A stretch of 38,131 bases of DNA from positions 1 to 38,131 of the forward strand of contig CANGCK010000033.1 in assembly GCA_947452295.1 (NCBI GenBank), in the 5' to 3' direction. Source of the DNA: Sphingobacteriia bacterium. GTDB taxonomy: Bacteria > Bacteroidota > Bacteroidia > Chitinophagales > Chitinophagaceae. Of the stretch, positions 15,201 to 23,636 are shown piece after piece. Within the stretch, counting starts at the first letter, position 1. Each line of letters starts with the position of its first letter. The translations under genes were made by a program, and so were the position numbers. The notes under the pieces were generated by a model that saw only the letters and a list, made by a program, of their open reading frames with translations, was not told the origin of the DNA and made no database searches.

Positions 15201-16697
15201 TTACGTACTACTTATTTTATAAAATTTAAAAAAAGTTTTAAATATTTTGTAAGTGAATATAAATCCTAAAATATCCAATAAAAGCCAATCTATACCAAAA
15301 CTATTAAGAAGAGTATAAAAAACAGCTAATACTATACTACGTTTAAAAATGAAAAAGTATTCGTATTGGTCTTTTATTTTCAAATAAATTCGTTTGGTGA
15401 TAAATCCAATAAAAAAAATTGGCACCAAAGAAAACCATTTACCAAACATTACATAAAACTCACCATATAAAGTAAATTCATCCGATTGATACGTTTCGGC
15501 AGTAACTTTTGATTTAAGTGGTGGGCCGAAATTTTTCATGTACATAAAACGCATTGCATTGGATGACATGGGTACATCAAATACATCGAACCCGGGTGTT
15601 AACACATTATCTATGGTGCTTTTAAGAAAATACAATGGGTTTAAGATTGGATAATATTTATCAGAATTGGCTATTGTTTCGGCAGTATAATCTAAAAATC
15701 CAATTCTATCAAAAACCGGTGCTAAAACAATTTTTGCGTCATTACCCATAGTCTGTAGTACATCAAACTGGCCAATAACTTCAAATGTTTCACTACCAAT
15801 CACCGCTCTTTTTTCTTGCAATCTTGGTCGCAAAAAAGTGGCCATCAAAAATAAAATTACCATTAATGGAATTAAAATTAAAAAACCCATCAATGTCCAT
15901 TTTTTAATTTTAATACTTCCGTGAATAGCAAGCAAAGAGAATATTGCGAAATTTATAATGGTAAGAATGGCAGATCTACTTCCAGTCAATGTTTGAATCA
16001 AAATAAATAATAACAAACCCAATAATAATATGTTAAATATTGATTTTGGCAGCTTGTTTTTAAACATAAATAAATACACTATTATCATGAATAGAATTAC
16101 TGATAATTTAATAAACAGTGCCCCTAAAATAGAAAAGAAAGCATCCACCACTACAAAACCCAATGTGCCCGACAACCCCATTAAATAGCCAATGAACAAA
16201 ACAATAATTACATTATAAGCGTTTTTAGGCTGTGACTTTAATTCTGCCAAAGGGTTGTCTGATATAGCTTTAACTTTATTTAATATTAAACCTAAGTATA
16301 AAGATATGTTTGCAAATAAAATAAATAGAATTGCGTTATTAAGGTTTGATGCTTCAAAAGGAAATCTTTCAAAGACTACCGAATAAAAATCTAAGGATAA
16401 ACTTACAATTCTTAAAATAAAATACATGACCATTTGAAAACATAGCAACAATACAAATGGATCACGGCGCTTCTTCTCAAAGTAAAGAAATACAGCTATT
16501 TGTAGAGAAAGCAAAACACCTAAATATATAGTGTATTTATTTACATATTGTGTTGGGCCATTTTCCTTAAATATGTATATAAATAATATACAGAATAAAA
16601 TATTAATCCATTGTAAAATGGAATTTAAGTCAATGAAGCCTGTTCTTGAATTTTTGTTTTTTTTATCATTATGTATCAATGAATGCATTACTTCCAT
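15201..16697 (-). CDS. wzy: O-antigen polymerase-like integral membrane protein (Wzy)
   Basis: This 498-aa protein has about eleven or twelve hydrophobic segments spread over its length, with a soluble stretch at about 285-400 between late segments that would be the large periplasmic loop of Wzy. TGSRS (238-242), at the start of a membrane segment, is a common polymerase signature. Wzy joins flipped repeat units at the periplasmic face. Wzy proteins are poorly conserved, so the call rests on topology, length and place in a locus that also has a Wzx and a Wzz-like protein. The start overlaps the end of the upstream GT2 by ten bases if ATG at 16697 is used; ATG at 16688 is a close alternative. 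Confidence 0.78.
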   Translation of the reverse strand: MEVMHSLIHNDKKNKNSRTGFIDLNSILQWINILFCILFIYIFKENGPTQYVNKYTIYLGVLLSLQIAVFLYFEKKRRDPFVLLLCFQMVMYFILRIVSLSLDFYSVVFERFPFEASNLNNAILFILFANISLYLGLILNKVKAISDNPLAELKSQPKNAYNVIIVLFIGYLMGLSGTLGFVVVDAFFSILGALFIKLSVILFMIIVYLFMFKNKLPKSIFNILLLGLLLFILIQTLTGSRSAILTIINFAIFSLLAIHGSIKIKKWTLMGFLILIPLMVILFLMATFLRPRLQEKRAVIGSETFEVIGQFDVLQTMGNDAKIVLAPVFDRIGFLDYTAETIANSDKYYPILNPLYFLKSTIDNVLTPGFDVFDVPMSSNAMRFMYMKNFGPPLKSKVTAETYQSDEFTLYGEFYVMFGKWFSLVPIFFIGFITKRIYLKIKDQYEYFFIFKRSIVLAVFYTLLNSFGIDWLLLDILGFIFTYKIFKTFFKFYKISST

Positions 16698-17458
16698 TGT
16701 ACTCTTTTACAAGAAAATATGATTTTTTGAAGCTTATTCATTTCATGCCAATGGTGTTTTACAACCCTGGTTATTTTTTTATTTGTTTCGGAAATAGTTT
16801 CATTAGATACCTGTGAATTATGGAATCTATATTTTACTAAATTTTCATTAAGAAAATATATTTTACCTATTCTACTAATTCTAAGCCACATATCGTAATC
16901 TTCCACCGCAATATATTCTATCGATTCATTGAGCAACCCAATTTTTTCTGTAATACTTTTTTTAAACATTACAGATGAATTAGTAATATAATAAAATATC
17001 AACAACATATACTTTGCAGGCACAAGATTTAACGATAATATAAAAAGCAATAATTTTGATCGAATTTTTTGTATCAAGGAATTACTAACTTTACCTATAA
17101 TTGAAGAAGCAGTAGCGATTAAAGTAATTTTATTATTTTTCAGAAATAAATTTAATTGTTTTTCTAGCTTATTTGATTCCCAAAGATCATCATCATCACA
17201 TAAAGCTATTAACTCACCTTCTGCATTCCTCATTCCAAAATTTCTATTAACTGCAATAACACCATTATTAGCGTTTTGAAAAGGCTTTATTCTAGAATCA
17301 TTAAAGCCAGTAACATAATTTACAAAATTGTAATTAGAGTAATTATCTACAATGATCAATTCGAAATCAACGAATGTTTGATTAAGAATTGATTGAATCG
17401 TTTCACCTAATAAATCTTTTCTGTTATATGTCGTAACTATTACACTAACTTTTGGCAT
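16688..17458 (-). CDS. Glycosyltransferase family 2
   Basis: This is an inverting GT-A glycosyltransferase of 256 aa. The nucleotide-binding start is VSVIVTTYNRKDLLGETIQSIL (4-25 region) with VDN at 37-39. The metal-binding acidic run is CDDDD (87-91) followed by LW, and the catalytic-base region AVEDYDMWLRI (184-194) carries E186/D187. This is the common WaaE/SpsA-like layout of O-antigen transferases. A weakly hydrophobic stretch near 135-160 may contact the membrane. The gene overlaps the SDR gene upstream by 14 bases and the wzy gene downstream by ten. Donor unknown; placement after the rfbFG branch makes a CDP-6-deoxyhexose a possible donor. Confidence 0.87.
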   Translation of the reverse strand: MPKVSVIVTTYNRKDLLGETIQSILNQTFVDFELIIVDNYSNYNFVNYVTGFNDSRIKPFQNANNGVIAVNRNFGMRNAEGELIALCDDDDLWESNKLEKQLNLFLKNNKITLIATASSIIGKVSNSLIQKIRSKLLLFILSLNLVPAKYMLLIFYYITNSSVMFKKSITEKIGLLNESIEYIAVEDYDMWLRISRIGKIYFLNENLVKYRFHNSQVSNETISETNKKITRVVKHHWHEMNKLQKIIFSCKRVQWK

Positions 17459-18452
17459 AATTGCTGATAGATTCTAGATAATTAAACACTTCATTTATGC
17501 CTTCTTCAATTTGTATTTTACAAGAAAAGCCGAAATTTTTGAGCTTTGTATTATTGATATTATTTTGATGATTTATAACAGGAGAAGCAGTTGATATTAT
17601 ATTAGTATTATAATAAACCGGAATTTTAATTTTGTACCTTACTTCATAAATATCTTGAACAAGATGCGCAAGCTGTAACAATGAAATTGACCTGCCAGAG
17701 GAAACATTAAATAGTTTATGACCGCTTGTATTTGATGAAATTAAATAGTGAATACAATTTGCTATATCGCTATTATGTATAAAATCACGTGTAGCAGTTC
17801 CCTCAGAGTTTAAAACAATAGCTTTATGCTCAAAAGCCATTTTAGTTAAATCATTTACAACCAACCAATTCCAGTTATTTTCTACAAAAATAGGAGATCC
17901 ATATCCATTCGAAAGCCTTAAAACAAAGCAATTGGCATCTGATTTGCGCTGATAATAATTACACAAATCTTCACAGAATGAATGGGTAAGTGCGTAAATA
18001 TTATTCGGATTTTTTTCTACATCCTCATCAATTGACTTTTTAACTAAATTGCCAATTACATGAATGGTAGATAAATAAATGAATGTTTTCGAAGAGCTTA
18101 TTAAAAACTTTTCTAACATCAACCATGTAGCATTAACATTTATGTTATTTACTTGACTAATGTTTAATGATTCACTCATCTTATGATCTAAAGATACAGT
18201 ATGAATAACTACATCATAATACGTTAATACAAGTTCCCTAATTGTTTCTTCAAGGGCAATGTCGCCCCTAAGTATTTTTATTCCATTAAAAACTTCATTG
18301 GCAGCAGAAGGCAAGGACCTGCAAAATACTGTAACATCATATCCTGCATTTTTAAGTACTAACGATATGTGGGCACCTAAATAACCTGCGCCACCAATAA
18401 CTAATATTTTTTTTGTTAGTTCCAATTGTACACAATTTGTTCTAAATCGCAT
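17445..18452 (-). CDS. NAD-dependent SDR (probable 4-ketoreductase of the CDP-6-deoxyhexose branch) with Y-x3-H active site
   Basis: This 335-aa extended SDR follows the 3,5-epimerase-like gene and probably reduces the CDP-4-keto-6-deoxyhexose. It has IGGAGYLGAH (19-28), a strand IYLSTIH with the likely catalytic Thr/Ser, and NIYALTHSF, where the Tyr-x3-Lys motif reads Tyr-x3-His (codon CAT). LRLSNGYG and TRDFIHNSDIAN are normal for the family. The His is read directly from the sequence and could be an adapted subgroup or an impaired site. The ATG at 18452 gives a 37-bp overlap with the upstream gene; a TTG at 18425 (MELTKKILVIGG) would cut this to ten bases and fits an SDR start better. Substrate and stereochemistry are inferred from neighbours only. 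Confidence 0.8.
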   Translation of the reverse strand: MRFRTNCVQLELTKKILVIGGAGYLGAHISLVLKNAGYDVTVFCRSLPSAANEVFNGIKILRGDIALEETIRELVLTYYDVVIHTVSLDHKMSESLNISQVNNINVNATWLMLEKFLISSSKTFIYLSTIHVIGNLVKKSIDEDVEKNPNNIYALTHSFCEDLCNYYQRKSDANCFVLRLSNGYGSPIFVENNWNWLVVNDLTKMAFEHKAIVLNSEGTATRDFIHNSDIANCIHYLISSNTSGHKLFNVSSGRSISLLQLAHLVQDIYEVRYKIKIPVYYNTNIISTASPVINHQNNINNTKLKNFGFSCKIQIEEGINEVFNYLESISNYAKS

Positions 18453-18853
18453 GATACCGATTCATTTGGATCATGTTCTATACTTGCAATATTTAATAAC
18501 ATATTAAAAGTATTTCCAAAACCTTTAAATGCCATCCATATGCCAGGAGGAACTGTAAGTCGTTGGTAATTATTGATACCCAATATTATGTTACAAAAAT
18601 TGCCATATGTATTGCTGCCAGTTCGATCGTCGTAAAGTACAAATTGAATATCACCTACAGGAACTATTACATTTAAAGTCATTTTCAGGTGTTTTTTCCA
18701 CCCTTTAACAACACCCGGATTAACTTCAGAAAAATATGCTTCTCCAAATCCAATAAATGATTGATCTGATTTTTTTAAAGCATGCATTATATTTCCTTTA
18801 GGATTGTCTATCATTTTTAACGGCGTTAATAACACACCTTCTATATTGACCAT
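18416..18853 (-). CDS. 3,5-epimerase-like cupin (RmlC/WxcM-type sugar nucleotide epimerase)
   Basis: The 145-aa single-cupin protein resembles dTDP-4-dehydrorhamnose 3,5-epimerase but is shorter than RmlC (about 180 aa). PGVVKGWKKHLKMTLNVIVP (46-65) aligns with the RmlC region holding the catalytic His, here H55. VGDIQFVLYDDR (66-77) is the next strand pair, and LTVPPGIWMAFKGFGN matches the 'IPxGxAHGF' strand with the His replaced by Trp/Met. It lies between rfbG (13-base overlap) and an SDR, so it probably epimerises C3 and/or C5 of CDP-4-keto-6-deoxy-D-glucose before reduction. Which carbons are inverted cannot be told from sequence. A role as an isomerase of the FdtA type is a weaker alternative. 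Confidence 0.75.
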   Translation of the reverse strand: MVNIEGVLLTPLKMIDNPKGNIMHALKKSDQSFIGFGEAYFSEVNPGVVKGWKKHLKMTLNVIVPVGDIQFVLYDDRTGSNTYGNFCNIILGINNYQRLTVPPGIWMAFKGFGNTFNMLLNIASIEHDPNESVSCDLEQIVYNWN

Positions 18854-19938
18854 GCAATATTTTTTTTAATGGCTAACTTTTCATATAATTCTAACTGATC
18901 AATAGTATAATCCCACATTGAAATTTTATTGTGGTAAAATTCATAATACCATTTACTAGTAAAAGAAATCAGTTCGTCATACTCTAAGGTAGGCAACCAT
19001 TTTAAATAAAATAAAGCTTTATCGCAATTTAGTTTAAGTAACCCTGCTTCATGAAATTTTATATCATCTGTTACCACAAAGGCATCATCAATATTGTTGA
19101 TACCCCAATATTTACTAAGATCTGTAAGCAATGTTAATACAGTATGACTGTTTTCTGATTTAGGACCGAAATTAAAACTTTGGCCATTTAGACTTATATC
19201 TTCAGACAATTTTTGACCAAGATTTAAATAACCACTTAAAGGTTCTAAAACATGTTGCCATGGTCTGGTAGCTTTAGGGCTTCTTATTTCAACGGGCTTT
19301 TTATTATACCATGCATTCATACAATCAGGTACAATTCGATCTTTAGCCCAATCACCACCACCTATTACATTACCTGCACGAGCAGACGCTACCCTCACAT
19401 ATTTATGCCCTATAAAAAATGATTGATAAAATGATTGATAAATAACTTCTGCAGCTCCTTTAGAACCGCTATAAATATCTTTACCACCAACAGCATCTGT
19501 TTCTTTGTAACCCCAAACCCACTCAACATTATCATAACATTTATCACTTGTGATAATTATTGCAGTACAAGGATTTTCAAGACCTCGCAATGCTTCCATT
19601 ACATGAGCTGTACCCATTACATTTGTAGAAATTGTATCAATAGGGTCTTTGTAAGAAAGTGATACTATAGGTTGTGCTGCTAAATGAAATAAAAAGTCCG
19701 GTTGTGCATTTAATATAATTTCACGAACTTTTTCTAAATTTCTAACATCTACACGGTGATCTATTAATTTTGATTGGAGGTTAACTTCTTCATACAAAGA
19801 TGGAATAGATGGTATGTCAATTGATATACCAATAACTTCAGCACCTAATTTTAGTAGCCATGAGGTTAACCAAGAACCTTTAAATCCGGTATGTCCGGTA
19901 ACTACAATTTTTTTTCCTTTATAAATATCACCAAACAT
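18841..19938 (-). CDS. rfbG: CDP-glucose 4,6-dehydratase
   Basis: RfbG (DdhB) converts CDP-D-glucose to CDP-4-keto-6-deoxy-D-glucose in the cytoplasm with tightly bound NAD. The protein, 365 aa, is full length. It shows VTGHTGFKGSW (13-23), HLAAQPIVSLSY (85-96), TSDKCYDNVEWVWGYKE (130-146) and YSGSK (156-160) with Tyr156/Lys160, followed by RAGNVIGGGDWAKDRIVPD. The GHTGFKGSW and CYDN..W.WGY.E motifs are diagnostic for this enzyme rather than dTDP-glucose or GDP-mannose dehydratases. Its ATG overlaps the stop of rfbF by one base (TAATG), so the two are coupled. No 3-dehydrase (RfbH) is present in the window, so a 3,6-dideoxyhexose is unlikely; a 6-deoxyhexose is favoured. Confidence 0.95.
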   Translation of the reverse strand: MFGDIYKGKKIVVTGHTGFKGSWLTSWLLKLGAEVIGISIDIPSIPSLYEEVNLQSKLIDHRVDVRNLEKVREIILNAQPDFLFHLAAQPIVSLSYKDPIDTISTNVMGTAHVMEALRGLENPCTAIIITSDKCYDNVEWVWGYKETDAVGGKDIYSGSKGAAEVIYQSFYQSFFIGHKYVRVASARAGNVIGGGDWAKDRIVPDCMNAWYNKKPVEIRSPKATRPWQHVLEPLSGYLNLGQKLSEDISLNGQSFNFGPKSENSHTVLTLLTDLSKYWGINNIDDAFVVTDDIKFHEAGLLKLNCDKALFYLKWLPTLEYDELISFTSKWYYEFYHNKISMWDYTIDQLELYEKLAIKKNIAWSI

Positions 19939-20726
19939 TATAATACGTTTTTATTGTTTAACCAAGGGGCTTTGTTTTTTTTCACCAAATTATCTAAATA
20001 GTCTCTTTCTCTTACATTATCCATACATTGCCAAAAATCATTGTGTATAAATGCTTGCAATTGCTTTTCTTCAGAAATTTGTTGAAGTGCTCCAAATTCT
20101 AAATCGCAATCTTCATCTACACTAAGGTAATTCATGATTTGTTTATTAAAAACAAAGAACCCGCCATTAATGTATCCGGATGCCATTTGAGGTTTCTCTT
20201 GAAAATTTACAACTACTTCGCCATCTAACTCCATTTCGCCAAAACGGGAAGGAGGATGCACAGCAGTAACTGTAGCTATTTTTTTATTCTTCAAATGAAA
20301 ATCAACTAACTTACTAATATCAACATCACTTATACCATCTCCATAAGTCAATAAAAAATTATCAGATTGGATGTGTTTTTCTATCTTCTTTACCCTAGCT
20401 CCTTTTAATGTATCTTCACCTGTATCAACAAATGTAATTTCCCAATCACTTTCTGGTAATAAATTATAAAATACAGGAGATGCATCGGGATCCATTTTTA
20501 TAGTGAAATCGCTACCAGAAATTCTTAAATTGTAAAAATATTCTTTAATATAATTTGCCTTATATCCTAATGCTAATACAAATTTTTTGTATCCATAATT
20601 ACTGTAATGCTTCATTATATGCCATAAAATAGGCTTGCCTCCAATTTCTACCATTGGTTTGGGTCTAGTAACAGTTTCTTCACTCAACCTAGTTCCCTTT
20701 CCACCACAAAGAATGACTACTTCCAT
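19938..20726 (-). CDS. rfbF: Glucose-1-phosphate cytidylyltransferase
   Basis: RfbF (DdhA) makes CDP-D-glucose from CTP and glucose-1-phosphate, the entry to CDP-linked deoxysugars. The 262-aa protein is family length and complete. The nucleotide-binding loop is CGGKGTRLSEET (7-18), then RPKPMVEIGGKPILWHIMK (21-39), VDTGEDTLKG (100-109) and the metal-binding YGDG (128-131). MVEIGGKPILWHIM and TGE.T.KG are what separate it from dTDP-glucose enzymes such as RmlA. A 136-bp AT-rich gap upstream separates it from the GT2 gene and could hold a promoter for the rfbF-rfbG-cupin-SDR-GT2 subset, though I saw no convincing element. Confidence 0.95.
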   Translation of the reverse strand: MEVVILCGGKGTRLSEETVTRPKPMVEIGGKPILWHIMKHYSNYGYKKFVLALGYKANYIKEYFYNLRISGSDFTIKMDPDASPVFYNLLPESDWEITFVDTGEDTLKGARVKKIEKHIQSDNFLLTYGDGISDVDISKLVDFHLKNKKIATVTAVHPPSRFGEMELDGEVVVNFQEKPQMASGYINGGFFVFNKQIMNYLSVDEDCDLEFGALQQISEEKQLQAFIHNDFWQCMDNVRERDYLDNLVKKNKAPWLNNKNVL

Positions 20727-20862
20727 TTTTTTATTATTTAAATTACTAATTAAAATTTTTAAGAAAAATTTATTACGAGATAAGAATACGTTCTATGAAA
20801 TACAAAAATTAATTTAATTAATTAAGTATTTGAATGATTAATAGGTGAGTTAAAAAGAATCA

Positions 20863-21834
20863 CTAATTTTTTGATGTTTTATTGTAAAAATATTCTACCA
20901 ATTGTTTTTTAGTGCCTAGCAATAAATAATATAGTGCCGAGTTCTCCAATTCCCTTATTTTAGGTAATACAGTAGTAAAACATTTGAACCATGCTTTTTT
21001 ATTTTCAACAAAATAAGAAAACCAAACAGCACCAGCACCAATTTTTATATTTTTAATTTGTGATGAACTTAAATTGTATGTGGCAATATGACCATAAAAC
21101 ATTTTATAGACTTCAATAATCTGAGTGGTCATTTTAATACTACTTCTTATAGTAGTTCCATGTTGCCTAAAATAATTAAGGGGCTTTTCTACATAATAAA
21201 AATTTGTTTTTTCAGTTAAATCTAACCAAAATGCCCAATCCGCCAGCACAAAATAAGTATTAGACAAACCGTTTACTTGCTTGAATAATTCAGACTTAAT
21301 TAAAGCAGCACTTAAATTTGGAATAACACAAGAAAATGAAAGAAATTCTTTCATCATAGCACTTTCAATTAAACCATTATTTTTTATTGCGTTTTTGAAA
21401 CTTCTTTCTCTACCAGTAAAATCATTAGCAAAAACAATTCCATTTTCATCAACCAAATTGCTTTTAGAAAATACAACACCAACCGATGGGTTGTTTTGAG
21501 CAATATTTAAAAGTGTTTCTATTTGATTTAATTCTGCAAAGTCATCACACTGTGCAAAAAGTATATATGCCCCTTTTACAAATGATGCACCAAAATTACT
21601 TGCATTTACATAACTACCTGAATTTTTGGTTTGTAGTTTTAAAACTACATTTTCATATTTTTCATATTGCAATAAAATTTCTTGACTCCCATCTGTAGAA
21701 CAATCATCAACAACTATGATTTCAAGATTTAAATACGTTTGGTTAACCAAACTATCTAATGCCTGCTTTAAAAATGTCTTATGATTGTAACTGGTAAAAA
21801 CAATGCTAACCAGTGGTAAATGTATTTTATCCAT
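20863..21834 (-). CDS. Glycosyltransferase family 2
   Basis: This 323-aa GT-A protein starts with LVSIVFTSYNHKTFLKQAL (8-26), has VVDDCSTDGS (41-50) as nucleotide-binding loop, and uses CDD (96-98) in AQCDDFAE as metal site. LADWAFWLDL is the equivalent of the ED..W.. base region, with Asp in place of Glu-Asp. FRQHGTTIRSS follows, a usual GT2 feature. It transfers one residue to the growing unit; the donor is not visible. The gene overlaps the epimerase gene upstream by eight bases, so that SDR may make its donor. A 136-bp gap follows, the longest space within this part of the series. Confidence 0.86.
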   Translation of the reverse strand: MDKIHLPLVSIVFTSYNHKTFLKQALDSLVNQTYLNLEIIVVDDCSTDGSQEILLQYEKYENVVLKLQTKNSGSYVNASNFGASFVKGAYILFAQCDDFAELNQIETLLNIAQNNPSVGVVFSKSNLVDENGIVFANDFTGRERSFKNAIKNNGLIESAMMKEFLSFSCVIPNLSAALIKSELFKQVNGLSNTYFVLADWAFWLDLTEKTNFYYVEKPLNYFRQHGTTIRSSIKMTTQIIEVYKMFYGHIATYNLSSSQIKNIKIGAGAVWFSYFVENKKAWFKCFTTVLPKIRELENSALYYLLLGTKKQLVEYFYNKTSKN

Positions 21835-22963
21835 TCAATAGCCCCTTTTCTTTTAATTCGCCCAAAGATTTTGTATAATCGCTTGTGTCGCTAGGGATAT
21901 CATTTTGTTGCAAAGCCCAATCGATAAAGCTGTGTAACCCATCTTTAAAGCCCCACTCTGGCTTAAAACCAACTATTTTTTTTATTAATTGCAAATCAGC
22001 AAAATTGTGTCTAATATCTCCTTCTCTAAATGCACCTGAAATTTTTATCGTTGAATTACTTTTTAAATATGACACAATTTCTTTTGCAACTTCTATTACC
22101 GTTATTGCTACACCACTACCAACATTTAATACATGCTGTTGTTTATTATCTAGTTTTAAACAACTAATAGTAGCAGCAACAACATCTTGAATATGAACAA
22201 AATCTCTACTTTCAAGTCCATCTTCAAAAATATTAATTTCTTCATTTTGCAAAGCGAGTCTAGTAAAAATAGATAAAATGCCTGTATATGGATTTTTTAA
22301 TGATTGACCAGGTCCATAAACATTTTGATATCGTAAAGCATAGCCGCTAATATTTTTAAGTTTAGTTGCAAGAATAATCATTTGTTCTTGCACTTGCTTT
22401 GTAATACCATAAAATGATGATGGGTGTATTTTAGAAGACTCATCAGTTGGCTGAACAGTTAAATTAAAATTTCCGGTAATAGGACAACTAACTTCAAAAC
22501 TATCGTTAACAGATTGATATGTACGAGAATTAGGATATACAAATCCATGGGCTTTAGAAAAATATTTCCCTTCGCCATATATAGATCTGGAAGAGGCAAC
22601 TATTACAGATTTGATAGTATGTTGCTCATTAATAATATAGTCGCATAGATTTGCAGTAGCCTGAATATTTACATTGGTATAATGGCCTACAGCATACATA
22701 GATTGTCCTGTACCGGTTTCTGCAGCATAATGTATAATAGCATCTTGGTCTTTTAAGACATTATAAAAATCTGCCTTATTGCATACATCACCTACAACTA
22801 AGTTTACTTTATCTTTTATATCATCGGGCAATGTCTTATTTGTACCATGTATTTGAGGAAGAAAATTATCGAAAATTGTAACAGTATAACCTTCTGCAAC
22901 CAATGCCCTAGCAACATTGGTGCCTATAAAACCAGCTCCCCCCGTTATTAATATTTTATTCAT
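21827..22963 (-). CDS. NAD-dependent nucleotide-sugar epimerase, dTDP-L-rhamnose 4-epimerase-like
   Basis: This is an extended SDR of 378 aa. It shows GGAGFIG (8-14), HYAAETGTGQSMY (78-90), VASSRSIYGEGKY (122-134), FYGITK (184-189) with Tyr185/Lys189, and RYQNVYGPGQSLKNPYTGILSIF (split over 211-233). The AETGTGQSMY and YGPGQSL.NPYTGI signatures are those I know from dTDP-L-rhamnose 4-epimerases (WbiB/Tll type) that give dTDP-6-deoxy-L-talose. No rml genes are in the window, so dTDP-rhamnose would have to come from elsewhere in the genome, or the substrate differs. The gene is followed directly by a GT2 with an eight-base overlap. Confidence 0.82.
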   Translation of the reverse strand: MNKILITGGAGFIGTNVARALVAEGYTVTIFDNFLPQIHGTNKTLPDDIKDKVNLVVGDVCNKADFYNVLKDQDAIIHYAAETGTGQSMYAVGHYTNVNIQATANLCDYIINEQHTIKSVIVASSRSIYGEGKYFSKAHGFVYPNSRTYQSVNDSFEVSCPITGNFNLTVQPTDESSKIHPSSFYGITKQVQEQMIILATKLKNISGYALRYQNVYGPGQSLKNPYTGILSIFTRLALQNEEINIFEDGLESRDFVHIQDVVAATISCLKLDNKQQHVLNVGSGVAITVIEVAKEIVSYLKSNSTIKISGAFREGDIRHNFADLQLIKKIVGFKPEWGFKDGLHSFIDWALQQNDIPSDTSDYTKSLGELKEKGLLNG

Positions 22964-23057
22964 GCAATTTTTTAGTATTTAATATTTTTTTGTGAAGTTT
23001 TTTGTTGAAAAATATAAACTTACTATTAATAAATTGATAGCGTATTATTGATTTAAT

Positions 23058-23633
23058 TTAGTTTGAAACAGAAAGCCATTGTTGGCTAACTTCATCAAAT
23101 TTTTTAATAACCTTAGCGGGTGCCCCTACAGCAATGCAGTAATCACCAATATCATTAGTCACAACAGAATTTGCACCAATTACGCTGTTTTTACCAACAC
23201 TTGCACCAATAATACATACATTTTCACCAATCCAACAACCAGATTGTAAGATGACTTCTTTTTTAAATAAAACTGGTTGGCTGATAATGGGGATTTGAAT
23301 GTTTTTATAGTCATGCAAATTGTCGGATATATATACATTGTTAGCCAACAATACATCGTTTTCTAAAACTACTTTTCGGACAGCAGTTATATGACAATAA
23401 TCTCCAATTGCACAACAACTTCCAATTGAAAGGTCTGGTTCATGAGCATCAATTTTTAATGCTAATAACCAACCACCCCTTTGAATAACACTATTACTTC
23501 CTATTGAAATATTTTTCTTTCCTTGAACCCTAACAGAAAAATTGATGATTGATTTAAAATGAAGCTTTTTATATTTAAACCAATTGCATAAAAAATAAAC
23601 AATAAATGGAACTCTTTTAATATACTCTATCAT
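23058..23633 (-). CDS. Hexapeptide-repeat acyltransferase (LbH fold)
   Basis: The 191-aa protein has hexapeptide repeats from about residue 38 (VQGKKNISIGSNSVI) to 175, forming a left-handed beta helix. ISDNLHDY (103-110) gives His107 as candidate catalytic base, GCWIGENVCIIG (132-143) is the coil facing acetyl-CoA, and SVVTNDIGDYCIAVGAPAKVI (156-176 region) is the standard C-terminal turn. Proteins of this kind O- or N-acetylate a sugar of the repeat unit in the cytoplasm. It lies three bases after another hexapeptide acyltransferase gene, so two acylations or two donor lengths may occur. Acceptor unknown. Confidence 0.83.
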   Translation of the reverse strand: MIEYIKRVPFIVYFLCNWFKYKKLHFKSIINFSVRVQGKKNISIGSNSVIQRGGWLLALKIDAHEPDLSIGSCCAIGDYCHITAVRKVVLENDVLLANNVYISDNLHDYKNIQIPIISQPVLFKKEVILQSGCWIGENVCIIGASVGKNSVIGANSVVTNDIGDYCIAVGAPAKVIKKFDEVSQQWLSVSN

Positions 23634-23636
23634 TTG

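Noticed and set aside
20727..20862. A defined promoter upstream of rfbF
   Set aside because: The gap is AT-rich and plausible as a promoter site, but no TAnnTTTG with a properly spaced TTTG was found on the minus strand.
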